From NCBI RefSeq assembly GCF_020833685.1, contig NZ_JACKZY010000002.1:558001-622000 (forward strand): a stretch of 64,000 bases of DNA, in the 5' to 3' direction. Both the position numbers and the translations under genes were made by a program. Below the pieces are notes generated by a model that made no database searches, had not been told where the DNA came from, and saw only the letters and a program-made list of their open reading frames with translations. Shown in pieces: positions 26,284 to 34,991 of the stretch. Each line of letters starts with the position of its first letter. The first letter of the stretch is position 1. The stretch is from Nitratireductor sp. B36. GTDB lineage: Bacteria; Pseudomonadota; Alphaproteobacteria; Rhizobiales; Rhizobiaceae.

Positions 26284-29200
26284 CTACTGGAGCTGATTGC
26301 CCCTGTCGCGCGGCCGCAGGAGTTGCGGATTGATGCGCAGGGGACGATCAAGCTGCTGCCGGGGCACCCGGTTTACCGGTGGCGTCACGCGGATCTGCCG
26401 GCAATTCGGGTATTTGCCCGTGGTGCCCGGCGGGCAGCGGCGCTGCACGACCGGACGACAGTTCGGGAAGGTTCCCGTTGTGCCCTGCGGGCAGCGGCGC
26501 TGCACAACCGGGCGGCAGTTGGGGAACGTGCCAGTCGTTCCACGCGGGCAGCGGGGCCGCACGATGGGTGCGCAGTTGGGATAGCGCCCCGTGGTTCCCG
26601 GCGGGCACTGACGCTGCACCTCCGGCTTGCGGCAGGCACCGGCCACCAGACGTGTTCCACGCGGACAGACGCATTGTCCGTCCTGGGTGCGGATCATGCC
26701 CGGAAGAAGCCGGCATTGCTGGCGGATTGGCCGGCAATTGGGCGGCGTGCCCGTCGTGCCGCGCGGGCATTCGCGCTCGACCTGCGGCTTGACGCAACGG
26801 CCGTTTGCCAGGCGCGTTCCGCGTGGGCAGACACAGCGGCCATCGCGCGTGCGGATCTGGCCCGGCAGGAGCCGGCATTGCGGCCGGGGATCTGCCTGCG
26901 GCTTCGGATCGGGCTCGCGCGGCGGTGTTGGCCGCGGCGTGGGCAGCGGAACCGGAGCGGTCTGCGTGCCGACGCACTGGCCATTGCGGAAGGTGGTGCC
27001 TTCCGGACAGACACAGCGCCCGTCATTGTTGAGAACGAGACCCGGCGAACATTGCTGGTCCTCATCCTCATCCGCCAGAACCGTGAAGTCATGGCAGTCA
27101 TAGGCACGGCCATCTCCAGCACCATCCGGCGCACCTGAGAGCGAGGGCGCGGTGCGCACATCCGCTTCACGGTCGATCACCGCAGCGCAGTTGCGTCCCG
27201 ATGCACCATTGCCCACTGCGTTGGCGAGACCGCCATCTTCCGGCAGCTCGACAACCACCTCATGCGTGCGGCTTTCGCCACTGGCAAGGGTGAGGTCGGC
27301 TTCGCAGGCGAAGGGAAGCTCGGACGGCTCGGGCGAACAGCCGAAGGGCGGATTTACCGAGACGATCCGGGCCGGAACGCCGCCAAACCCTTCGACCCGA
27401 AGCGCATCGCCGATGCGAACCGGACCGGAGATCGATGACGGACCTTCGTTGCGGATGGTGATCTGGAACGTGCAGGGCTGGCCAAGCAGGCACTCTGCAT
27501 CGCCGGCCTTCTCGACCGTGATCTGCGTGCCGCCCTGAGCACAGGCCTCGCCGATGGGATAGACGATGTCGTCTCCCGGAGCCGGGCCGAAGGAACCGCG
27601 TGCGCAGTTCTCGAACCGCTCATTGGGTGAGACATTGACCGTCACATCGAAGTGCCGCGCGGTCCCGGGTGTCATGACAGCGCCGGGGATCTCACAGGTG
27701 AGATTTGCCGCAGGCACCGCGCTGCACGACCATTCCGGGCCGTCAGGCGTGACAGTCTGGATATTGACCGGTGCACCGCTGCCGATGATCTTGGCGGCGT
27801 CGTTGACGCGAACCGGACCGACGGGTGCTGCCGTTCCGGCATTGCTGACCGTGATCCGGCAGGCCACACCTTCTGCGAGCGACACGGTGGGCTCACAGGT
27901 CTTCTGGATGCGCATTTGCGGCTGGCCGCCCGGGATGCCCGGTATGGTCGCCGTTGCACAGGCCTCGTTGTTGGCGAGATTGGTTTCGCCTTCAAGCGCG
28001 GTCACCTTCGCACAGTTCTCGACCTCGCTTGTCGGATAGTCGCCAACAATCGTGGTCACGAGAATGTCCGTCGATGCGCCCGGCACAAGGTTCAGGCCCG
28101 GATGATCGCACTGGAACGTGTTGCCGGCGAGCGGCGCGCACGACCAGGGCGGTGAGGGGCTGAAGGATGCCGAAGCGACATCGCCGGCCGGGAACGTGTC
28201 CACGAAGCTGACGGGACCGTTGATCGGCGTGGCACCGGCATTGAGGATGGTCACGACATAGGTGCAAAGACCATCCGGCGTGCAGACCGTGGGTTCTGCG
28301 CGCTTGCGCACGGCGATATCCGGAATGTCGTTCTCCGGCGGCGTGCAGGCCGGATCGCCCGGCAGGCAGATCGCGATTGTGGCGCAGGCCTTGTCGTTGG
28401 TCGGATCGCCAAACGGATCCTTGCCGCTGGCCGTGTAGTCATATTCGGCGCAGTTGCGGATCGCGCTCCAGCTCCATGCCGGCCCCGGCTGGAAACCGAG
28501 TTTCAGCTCCACGAATTCGCCCGGATTGAGGGTCGTTTCGGGGTGCTCGCACGACATGGGGCTCATCATCGGCACGCAGGTCCATGGCGCATTTGGCCCT
28601 GAGACCACCGTTGCATTGCCGGGCGTCGTCACCTCATCCAGTACGATCTTGCCGGTGTAAGGAGCGTCACCCGCATTGGAGACGCGAATGGTGAAATCGC
28701 ATGAACCGTCGATCTCGCATTCGGCCTCATCGGCGCGCTTTTCGACCTTGATGTCGGGCTTGCCCTCATCGTCGGGCGGGCATTCGAGGTCTTCGGGGAT
28801 TTCAATGTCGACCACCTGTGAACAGCATAGCCCAACGCCCTCGGCCGGACCCGCATAGGTCTCGATGCCGGTGACGAGCAGATGAACCGTATCGCCAGGC
28901 AGCGCGCCGGTGATTTCCCATTCCAGCGTCCCGCCGCCGGCCGGAACGGCCTGGCTCGGCGGATCGATGATGATGCCGGGCGTGGTGGAGGTCACGGTGA
29001 CGACATTGCCTGCCATCTCCGGGCCGACATCCATGCGGTAGATATAGGCGCCACCGCCGGGAAGGCAGTCCAGCTCACCGGTCTCGACCGAGAAACAGGC
29101 CTCTTCCGGCCCGTCGCCGGGCGGCGGCGGCGGCGGATCGCAATCCGTTACATCGATGGTGATGGTGGTCGGGTCGCCCGTCTTCCAGTCGCCATCGTCC

Positions 29201-29949
29201 GGCAGGGCGGGATCGTGCGACGGAATGGTGGCGACAAGCCCGCCGGTTGCCGTGCGGATCACGGCCACGTTGGCCTGATTGTCGACATTGGTTGCGGCAG
29301 GGAACGCCGCCTGGTCGATCTTTGCCTTGATGGTGATGTCGATGGCGCGCTCAGTCAGGCTACCGTCGCCGTCGAGATCGGCGGCGGAAAGGTGGAAGTC
29401 CGACTGGGTGAGCGTGTCGTTTAGGGTTGCGGTCGTGCTGACCACATGGGGTGGAACGGCTCCACCGCCGACACCGATGATGTCGCCGCTGAACGTGGCG
29501 TCGACAATCGACAGATTGGCGGGAAGTTGATCGGTAAACTCGAAGGTCACATTGGTGAGAAACGCGTCGAGGCCCGGGTGGGCGATCATATCAGGTGTGC
29601 CGCGCACGCCGAGGCGCAGGCGGTATTCCACATAATCGCAATTGAGCTGTGCTCCGCGCTTTTCAAGGAAAGGCGTCAGATCAGGCTCGACTTCGGGCAC
29701 TTCCGGTTCAAGTTCAATGCGTGGGCCTTCGGCGTCGCCCGGCGTTTCGAGAACCTCAAGCTCCTCGATCGTCCGGTCCTGTGCTCTGGCCTGATTGATG
29801 CCGGAAAGCGGTATGAGCGCGGTGGAGAGCGCCATGCCCGCCACCAGCAGCCAGCGCGGCGAGCGCGCTTTTTCTGCAAGGGGTTTCATGATCGTCTCCA
29901 TGACGTTGTTGACCGTGGTCCGGTCGGTGGGAAAAGTGAACATGATCAT
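26284..29949 (-). CDS. Secreted cysteine-rich DUF11 protein
   Basis: From the ATG at 29949 (behind GAGGAGGGAGAG) the protein has about 1221 residues; ATG at 29943 or 29907 is also possible. A signal peptide (WLLVAGMALSTALIPLSG, ending near ARAQ) precedes an N-terminal beta-rich region. A domain ending GLCCSQVVDIEIP follows, and then four DUF11-like domains that each carry several Cys. The last ~240 residues are Cys-rich repeats of two kinds: LLPGxIRTxDGxCVCPRGTRL and CPxGTTGxxPNC, with a Pro-rich linker between. Disulfides point to a location outside the cytoplasm. It is the second gene of an operon with the propeller protein and is separated from it by 10 bases. Function unknown; surface structure is inferred. 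Confidence 0.85.
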   Translation of the reverse strand: MIMFTFPTDRTTVNNVMETIMKPLAEKARSPRWLLVAGMALSTALIPLSGINQARAQDRTIEELEVLETPGDAEGPRIELEPEVPEVEPDLTPFLEKRGAQLNCDYVEYRLRLGVRGTPDMIAHPGLDAFLTNVTFEFTDQLPANLSIVDATFSGDIIGVGGGAVPPHVVSTTATLNDTLTQSDFHLSAADLDGDGSLTERAIDITIKAKIDQAAFPAATNVDNQANVAVIRTATGGLVATIPSHDPALPDDGDWKTGDPTTITIDVTDCDPPPPPPGDGPEEACFSVETGELDCLPGGGAYIYRMDVGPEMAGNVVTVTSTTPGIIIDPPSQAVPAGGGTLEWEITGALPGDTVHLLVTGIETYAGPAEGVGLCCSQVVDIEIPEDLECPPDDEGKPDIKVEKRADEAECEIDGSCDFTIRVSNAGDAPYTGKIVLDEVTTPGNATVVSGPNAPWTCVPMMSPMSCEHPETTLNPGEFVELKLGFQPGPAWSWSAIRNCAEYDYTASGKDPFGDPTNDKACATIAICLPGDPACTPPENDIPDIAVRKRAEPTVCTPDGLCTYVVTILNAGATPINGPVSFVDTFPAGDVASASFSPSPPWSCAPLAGNTFQCDHPGLNLVPGASTDILVTTIVGDYPTSEVENCAKVTALEGETNLANNEACATATIPGIPGGQPQMRIQKTCEPTVSLAEGVACRITVSNAGTAAPVGPVRVNDAAKIIGSGAPVNIQTVTPDGPEWSCSAVPAANLTCEIPGAVMTPGTARHFDVTVNVSPNERFENCARGSFGPAPGDDIVYPIGEACAQGGTQITVEKAGDAECLLGQPCTFQITIRNEGPSSISGPVRIGDALRVEGFGGVPARIVSVNPPFGCSPEPSELPFACEADLTLASGESRTHEVVVELPEDGGLANAVGNGASGRNCAAVIDREADVRTAPSLSGAPDGAGDGRAYDCHDFTVLADEDEDQQCSPGLVLNNDGRCVCPEGTTFRNGQCVGTQTAPVPLPTPRPTPPREPDPKPQADPRPQCRLLPGQIRTRDGRCVCPRGTRLANGRCVKPQVERECPRGTTGTPPNCRPIRQQCRLLPGMIRTQDGQCVCPRGTRLVAGACRKPEVQRQCPPGTTGRYPNCAPIVRPRCPRGTTGTFPNCRPVVQRRCPQGTTGTFPNCRPVVQRRCPPGTTGKYPNCRQIRVTPPVNRVPRQQLDRPLRINPQLLRPRDRGNQLQ

Positions 29950-29959
29950 CTCTCCCTCC

Positions 29960-31951
29960 TCACGGCGCACAGGATTCAAGCGGCGTTTCAAGCGGCAACG
30001 TCACCTTGCAACAGGGGAAGTAGCCACCCGCCTCGGCGTCGGACTGCTTATAGAAGCACAGGCCGAGATCGACGGTTTCGCCAGGGATGTGGCCGTTGAT
30101 GCCGAGAGTGAACGGCGTGGCCAGGCTGGGGACCGTCTGCTTGGACGGGGAAACGCCGACGCCGGGCGTCAGCGATTTCGCGGAAAGCGAATCGCCACCG
30201 ATGCCGGCGCGGTCATGGATATAGAGATCGGCTTCAAGCCCCGCGGGCGTACAGAAATACGCTGCAGTCTCCAGCTCGATACAGGGCGGGAGATCGTTGG
30301 GCGGCGGGAAGCCGGGCGGCCAGCCGGGGACGGGAATGTCGCCCGGATAGGGGATAGGCTCGTAGTAGCCTGCGCGGCCCTCACAGGGACGCCAGACCTC
30401 CACGTCGCCGACATGCCCCTTGACCTCGGGGTCTTCGAAGAAACCGTCGTAATCGGCAAACCACGAGCCGAAGGGCGGTTCGTTTTTTGGCCGCACGAGC
30501 GTGCTTCTCGTAAGCTGTACGCCATGAACGGCAAGCGGCCCGCCTTCGATGAGCTGGTCTTCAAGGGCGGGGTTGTCGCGCAGCCTGTCGCCGGTTTTGA
30601 CCAGCGTGGCAGCGCAGGCATTGCGATTGAAGAAGCCTTCGGCGTCATAGCCATATTGCAGATCGATGCCGCCGGCTCCCTGTCGGTATGGTTCGGGAAA
30701 ACCGACTGCATATTCCTGCGGTGCCGGCACCCAGATGCTTTCGGTTTCGGGATCGTCGGGGCTTTCACGCCAGTAGCGCAGCACCGACGCCTCGCCGCTG
30801 TCGGCGAAGCTTGAGTAGTCATAGCGGTTTTCGATCTCGCCCCGCTGGGCAAGGTACATGAAGCCGCGCGTGTCGAAGGCGATGTCGGTGACCGGAAGGT
30901 CTTCGTCCGCTTCCACCGTCAGCTCCCAGCGCGGGTCGCCGGCGAAGGTGCCGTCGCGGGCGATGCCCACGGACCAGATTTCCGCTTCCTCACCGACTGC
31001 GTAGTAGAGGCGTCCGCCATGCATGGCGAGGCCATGGACGCGACGCTCTTCCTGCGTGTAGCCCCAGCTTTTGGGCTCTTCCGCGTCGAAAGCAGCACCC
31101 TGTATATCCATCACGGCGCCATCGTCGCCCACCGGATCGAGCCCGCGTGCCGGCCTGCCATCGACACCATGATCGAACGTGTCGATGAGATTGCCGTCGA
31201 TGTCGATGCGGTGAATGAGACCGCTGTCTAGATCGGAAGCGAAGAACTGGCGGTGTGACCGGTCAAAGGCGATGTTGCCGATGCCGGGTCCGCTGTTGGT
31301 GTCGATATTGGCAAACAGGGTCACGGCACCGGTGATACCGTCGATTTTCCAGATCGAACCGGGGCCGCCGCCATTCTTCTCGCCGAATTGCCCATCCATG
31401 AAGCGTGCGCCGGCTTCGCCGCGGCGCTGCCGTTCGGGCCGCCCGTCCTCGTCTTCGTCTTCCGTGACGATCTGAAGGCCGTGCAGGGACGTGGCCGCCG
31501 CATAGAGGTTCGGCACGATGGCTGTGGTCTCTTCGCGCTTGCCGTCATCATAGGCAAGGCCGAACACCTGGCCGATTTCGGAGGCCGGCACTTCGAAGGG
31601 CGGTGGCGTAAAGACCACCTGCCCGCTGGGTGGGGCGCCGAGCCAGGTCATGTCGAAGATGCGCAGCGAGGCGCGCTCGGTGTCGATGAAGGTTTCGTCG
31701 ACCGGGTCGACGCCGGGCAGGAGACCTTCCTCGAAACCGGGGATGAGCGTGCCGGGAAAACCGGTCACGGCCATGAAACCCGGCTGGATGATCGCGTTTT
31801 CCTGCGCGCTCGCTGGCGCATGTGTTGAAAAGCCCGCCATGATTGCGAGCGCTATGGCGGCGGTGCTTTCAAGAAAGCGTTTGGCGATTCTGCCAGAACG
31901 CGCATGTGCGTTTTCTTCGCACCGTGCCGGGAACTGCCGGTTATGCCCCAT
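29960..31951 (-). CDS. Secreted beta-propeller protein with C-terminal CC domain
   Basis: The ATG at 31951 with a GGGAGG ribosome-binding site gives 663 residues. A longer frame to 32377 would cross the promoter region and has no signal sequence at its N-terminus. A signal peptide (FLESTAAIALAIMAGFSTHAPASAQ) is followed by a propeller-like region with repeats such as GSIWKIDGITGAVTLFAN, HRIDIDGNLIDTF and VTDIAFDTRGFMYLAQRG. These are reminiscent of SMP-30/NHL-type or TolB-like blades. The last ~90 residues form a domain with FPCCKVTLPLE that matches the GLCCSQVVDIEIP domain of the next gene. Co-transcription and the shared domain suggest that the two proteins assemble or act together. Function unknown. 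Confidence 0.8.
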   Translation of the reverse strand: MGHNRQFPARCEENAHARSGRIAKRFLESTAAIALAIMAGFSTHAPASAQENAIIQPGFMAVTGFPGTLIPGFEEGLLPGVDPVDETFIDTERASLRIFDMTWLGAPPSGQVVFTPPPFEVPASEIGQVFGLAYDDGKREETTAIVPNLYAAATSLHGLQIVTEDEDEDGRPERQRRGEAGARFMDGQFGEKNGGGPGSIWKIDGITGAVTLFANIDTNSGPGIGNIAFDRSHRQFFASDLDSGLIHRIDIDGNLIDTFDHGVDGRPARGLDPVGDDGAVMDIQGAAFDAEEPKSWGYTQEERRVHGLAMHGGRLYYAVGEEAEIWSVGIARDGTFAGDPRWELTVEADEDLPVTDIAFDTRGFMYLAQRGEIENRYDYSSFADSGEASVLRYWRESPDDPETESIWVPAPQEYAVGFPEPYRQGAGGIDLQYGYDAEGFFNRNACAATLVKTGDRLRDNPALEDQLIEGGPLAVHGVQLTRSTLVRPKNEPPFGSWFADYDGFFEDPEVKGHVGDVEVWRPCEGRAGYYEPIPYPGDIPVPGWPPGFPPPNDLPPCIELETAAYFCTPAGLEADLYIHDRAGIGGDSLSAKSLTPGVGVSPSKQTVPSLATPFTLGINGHIPGETVDLGLCFYKQSDAEAGGYFPCCKVTLPLETPLESCAP

Positions 31952-32375
31952 AACGTGCCTCCCGAAGCCGTTTCGGAAGGTTGCCGGATGGGCATCTTTC
32001 TCGAGCCCTGTTCCCCTTGTTCCGGTGTATCCCCCCGAAGCGAGGTTCATTTCAACCCCGTCATGGGAGAGCCTACGCCTCGGCTTACGCAAGGTCAACA
32101 AAACCGCCCCAGCCATGCGCCGCGGCGGCTTCAACGACCGTTTGCAGTCGATATGCCGTGTCATCAGAACACTCCTTTCCGGGTGCGCACCATGCGTACC
32201 CTGCAGGGTTTGTCTGACGAGGCTGTGAAAAGGTTCACACTGAAGAGCGCCGTAAAGCCGATAGAGGGAGGCAATTCTGTTTCCACCGAACCGCAAATGG
32301 ACTAGCTTTTCAGAAACTGGGGGAAGCGATGAACCGAAACGCACCGTCGCGCAACACACTGCCGAAGAGCCAGGC
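31952..32375. promoter_or_regulatory. Divergent control region between the propeller operon and the ECF sigma gene
   Basis: This 424-base region must hold the promoters of both the secreted-protein operon and the sigma operon. It contains one perfect inverted repeat, TGTGAA-AAGG-TTCACA, at 32224-32239. No clear ECF-type GGAAC/CGTC promoter pair at normal spacing was found by eye in either direction. Confidence 0.5.
32224..32239. promoter_or_regulatory. Candidate operator palindrome upstream of the ECF sigma gene
   Basis: The perfect palindrome TGTGAA-AAGG-TTCACA lies about 137 bases upstream of the sigma start and 273 bases upstream of the propeller gene. The shape suits a dimeric repressor or a CRP-type regulator. 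No regulator in the window is clearly matched to it. Confidence 0.4.
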
Positions 32376-32945
32376 ATGAGTGGTGCGGATCAGACATCCG
32401 ATGCTGCACTCGTGGCCAGAACGGCGCGCGGCGATAGGGCGGCGCTCCGGCTCTTGTTCATGCGGCATCACACGCGGGTGTTCCGTTTCGTGATGCGCCA
32501 GACGGGATCGGAAACCATGGCGGACGAGATTGCGAATGAAGTGTTTCTGGAGGTGTGGCGCCAGGCGCCGCGCTTCGAGGCGCGCTCTCAGGTCTCCACC
32601 TGGCTGCTTGGCATCGCCCGTTTCAAGGCGCTTTCGGCCTTGCGCAAGCGTTGGGAAAGCACGCTGGATGACGGGCAGGCGGAGGCAATTGAAGACAGCG
32701 CCGACACGCCCGAGGTCACCACAATGAAGGATGACAAGGCGGCGGCGCTGCGCTCATTCGTCAACGCGCTGTCCGAGGAGCATCGCACCGTGGTGGATCT
32801 CGCCTATTATCACGGCAAGTCGGTGACCGAGATCGGCGAAATCCTTTCCGTCCCCGTCGCCACCGTCAAAACCAGAATGTTTTACGCCCGCAAGAAGCTT
32901 GGAGAAGCCCTGCAGGCGGCAGGATATGATCGAGGCTGGCCATGA
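32376..32945 (+). CDS. ECF RNA polymerase sigma factor
   Basis: This 189-residue group-4 sigma factor has region 2 (RVFRFVMRQTGSETMADEIANEVFLEVWR, residues ~33-62), a short linker, and region 4 (EEHRTVVDLAYYHGKSVTEIGEILSVPVATVKTRMFYARKKL, ~130-172). The stop overlaps the start of the anti-sigma gene (ATGA), the classical arrangement of a sigma/anti-sigma pair. It should direct transcription of its own operon and probably the divergent secreted-protein operon. ATG 32376 was chosen because the conserved region follows at the normal distance. Confidence 0.94.
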   Translation: MSGADQTSDAALVARTARGDRAALRLLFMRHHTRVFRFVMRQTGSETMADEIANEVFLEVWRQAPRFEARSQVSTWLLGIARFKALSALRKRWESTLDDGQAEAIEDSADTPEVTTMKDDKAAALRSFVNALSEEHRTVVDLAYYHGKSVTEIGEILSVPVATVKTRMFYARKKLGEALQAAGYDRGWP

Positions 32946-33598
32946 GCGAGAACGCACAATCAAACCGCCGCGACCGGCTTGAGGCGCTGTTGCCCTTCTT
33001 TCTGAACGGCACGCTTTCGGGCGCGGAACTGCGCGAGGTCGAGGAATGGCTCGCTTCCGACCCGCAGGCCATGGCCTCGTTGGCTGAAGCTGAGGGTGAA
33101 TATTCGGCAACGATTGCCGACAATGAGGCGATCCGTCCGCCGGACGATGCGTTGACCCGTTTTTCCAGAGCGTTGGCCGAAGAAGCAGGGCCTGAAAGGG
33201 CCGCGAAATCCTCGCTGCGTGAAAGACTGGCCGGTTTTCTGCCTTCGCTGCCGGTGCAGGCTGCGTGGGTGGCCGCCGGGCTTGCGCTCGCCATTCTTGT
33301 GGGCCAGACGGTCTGGCTCAATCTTTCGCAGACCGAGCAATATTCCGTGGCGGGTGCGGATCGTGAGGATGCACCCTTCGCCTTCGTGACGTTTGCGGCG
33401 GATGCCTCCATGGCCGATGTCTCGGCACTATTGGAGGAAAGCGGTGCCGAGATCGCCGCCGGACCGTTGCCGGGTGGGCTCTACCGTGTTCTTGTGCCCG
33501 CAGAGACGGCGGAGCAGTACGACGCAATTGTTGCCGGGCTCGAAAAGGCTGAATTCGTGGAAACCGTCGTCATCGGACGCAGACCCGGCGATGACTAG
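32942..33598 (+). CDS. Membrane-anchored anti-sigma factor
   Basis: This 218-residue protein has an N-terminal anti-sigma-like helical domain without zinc ligands (RLEALLPFFLNGTLSGAELREVEEWLASDP, residues ~12-41). One transmembrane helix lies at ~105-127 (VQAAWVAAGLALAILVGQTVW), followed by a C-terminal domain of ~75 residues, predicted periplasmic. That domain has an FVTF strand, a helix (ADVSALLEES), GLYRVLVP, and a second helix (YDAIVAGLEKAEFV). The pattern resembles the propeptide-like region of the protease next door. It overlaps the sigma gene by four bases and the protease by eight. It should hold the sigma factor inactive until a periplasmic signal arrives. Confidence 0.85.
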   Translation: MSENAQSNRRDRLEALLPFFLNGTLSGAELREVEEWLASDPQAMASLAEAEGEYSATIADNEAIRPPDDALTRFSRALAEEAGPERAAKSSLRERLAGFLPSLPVQAAWVAAGLALAILVGQTVWLNLSQTEQYSVAGADREDAPFAFVTFAADASMADVSALLEESGAEIAAGPLPGGLYRVLVPAETAEQYDAIVAGLEKAEFVETVVIGRRPGDD

Positions 33599-34991
33599 GT
33601 TGGTTTCGCGCATGCTGGCGGCTATCGCCATCACAGCCCAACTGGCAATGGCCGCGCACGCTCAGACCACCGCACCAGCCGAGGCTGGGGGCGGTGAAAC
33701 GCAGGCTCGCGCAGCCTCCGGCGAACGGCGCGTGGTTTATCTGCCGCAGATGCTGGCGGAGCTTTTTGGTCCGGGGACGGGCGAGGCTGCACTGGCGCAG
33801 CCCGCGGCATCCGGCGACGCGCCTGAGACAGATGGCAATGCTTCAGGCGGCGGGGCTGGCCAGACCGTTCCTCCTCCCACAACGGCGGGAGCGGGCGCCA
33901 ATGCCCGGCCTGTCGCGCCGCAACGCGCCATCTCCGGGGCTTTTGTGCCGGACGAGGTGCTTGTCACTCTTGACGGCGATGCGGATGTGGCCGCCGCCGT
34001 GGCCGCACAGTTCGGCCTGGAGCTGCGTTCGGCCCGTGGATCGGCTTTGCTCGGGCGCACCGTTGCCCGGTTCGGCATCCCCGACGTGCGTCCGGTGGCC
34101 TTTGTGCTTGCACAGCTCGAGGGTGACGGCCGGCTGTCAGATCGTGTGCCGAACCACGTGTTTCAGCTTCAGCAGGCGGCAGGCGTCGTCAATTATGCGT
34201 TCGAACGGATCGCACTCGATGCCGGTGCGGCGAGCGGCGAGAATGTGAGCGTGGCCGTGATAGATACGGCGCTGGATGAGGCGCATCCGGCCCTTGTCGA
34301 CCGTGTGGCACGCGTGTTTGACGCGCTCCCCGACATGGCGGTGAAAGACCGGGAGCATGGCACGTCCATCTCTGGGCTGATTGCTGGCGATGGGCCGTTT
34401 CGCGGCATGGCGCCCGGCGTGCGGCTCCTCCATGCACGGGCTTTCGAGGGCGGTATCTCCAGCACGAATGTGCTTCTGGCCGCACTCGACTGGGCGGTGG
34501 AAGAGGGGGCGCAAATCGTGAATATGAGCTTTGTCGGGCCGGAGAACCCGCTTTTCTCGTCCGCCTGCCGCAATGCGATGGCGCGGGGTGTCGTGCTTGT
34601 TGCTGCGGCCGGCAATAACGGACCGGGCGCGCCTTTCGGCTATCCTGCGGCCTATGATGGCGTGATCGCCGTGACGGCAACGGATGTGCATGACCGGGTG
34701 ATGGGAAAGGCCAATCGCGGTCGCTATATCGATCTTTCAGCACCCGGCGTGAACGTGGTGGCGCCAATTCCCGGCGGCATGGATGTGGTTACCGGCACAT
34801 CTTTTGCCGCTGCAATCGTCTCAGGTGCGATTGCCAATCTGATCCATGCCGGCGAGGACGCCGAACCAGAGACGCTTTCGCAACTGCTGCGGACGACTGC
34901 GGTGGATCTGGGCCGACCTGGACGGGATGATGATTTCGGCGACGGACTTCTGAACACACGGGCGGCAATGGAAGGACGGACTGCCAATTAG
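33591..34991 (+). CDS. Secreted S8-family (subtilisin-like) serine protease
   Basis: The ATG at 33591 gives 466 residues with a signal peptide (ending near AAHAQ, residue ~25), a Pro/Ala-rich linker to ~115, and an N-terminal prodomain (~118-190). The S8 catalytic domain carries the triad D225 (VAVIDTALDE), H256 (EHGTSISGLIAG) and S404 (TGTSFAAAIVSG), with the oxyanion Asn342 in AAGNNGP. All residues needed for activity are present. It is translated from the sigma/anti-sigma operon with an 8-base overlap. This suggests a role either in processing the exported proteins or in releasing the anti-sigma factor; neither is shown. Its stop overlaps the convergent btuD stop by four bases. Confidence 0.92.
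   Translation: MTRLVSRMLAAIAITAQLAMAAHAQTTAPAEAGGGETQARAASGERRVVYLPQMLAELFGPGTGEAALAQPAASGDAPETDGNASGGGAGQTVPPPTTAGAGANARPVAPQRAISGAFVPDEVLVTLDGDADVAAAVAAQFGLELRSARGSALLGRTVARFGIPDVRPVAFVLAQLEGDGRLSDRVPNHVFQLQQAAGVVNYAFERIALDAGAASGENVSVAVIDTALDEAHPALVDRVARVFDALPDMAVKDREHGTSISGLIAGDGPFRGMAPGVRLLHARAFEGGISSTNVLLAALDWAVEEGAQIVNMSFVGPENPLFSSACRNAMARGVVLVAAAGNNGPGAPFGYPAAYDGVIAVTATDVHDRVMGKANRGRYIDLSAPGVNVVAPIPGGMDVVTGTSFAAAIVSGAIANLIHAGEDAEPETLSQLLRTTAVDLGRPGRDDDFGDGLLNTRAAMEGRTAN

Noticed and set aside
32329-32352. GAACC...CGTC as an ECF promoter for the sigma operon
   Set aside because: The spacing (9 bases) is far too short for a -35/-10 pair (about 16-17).
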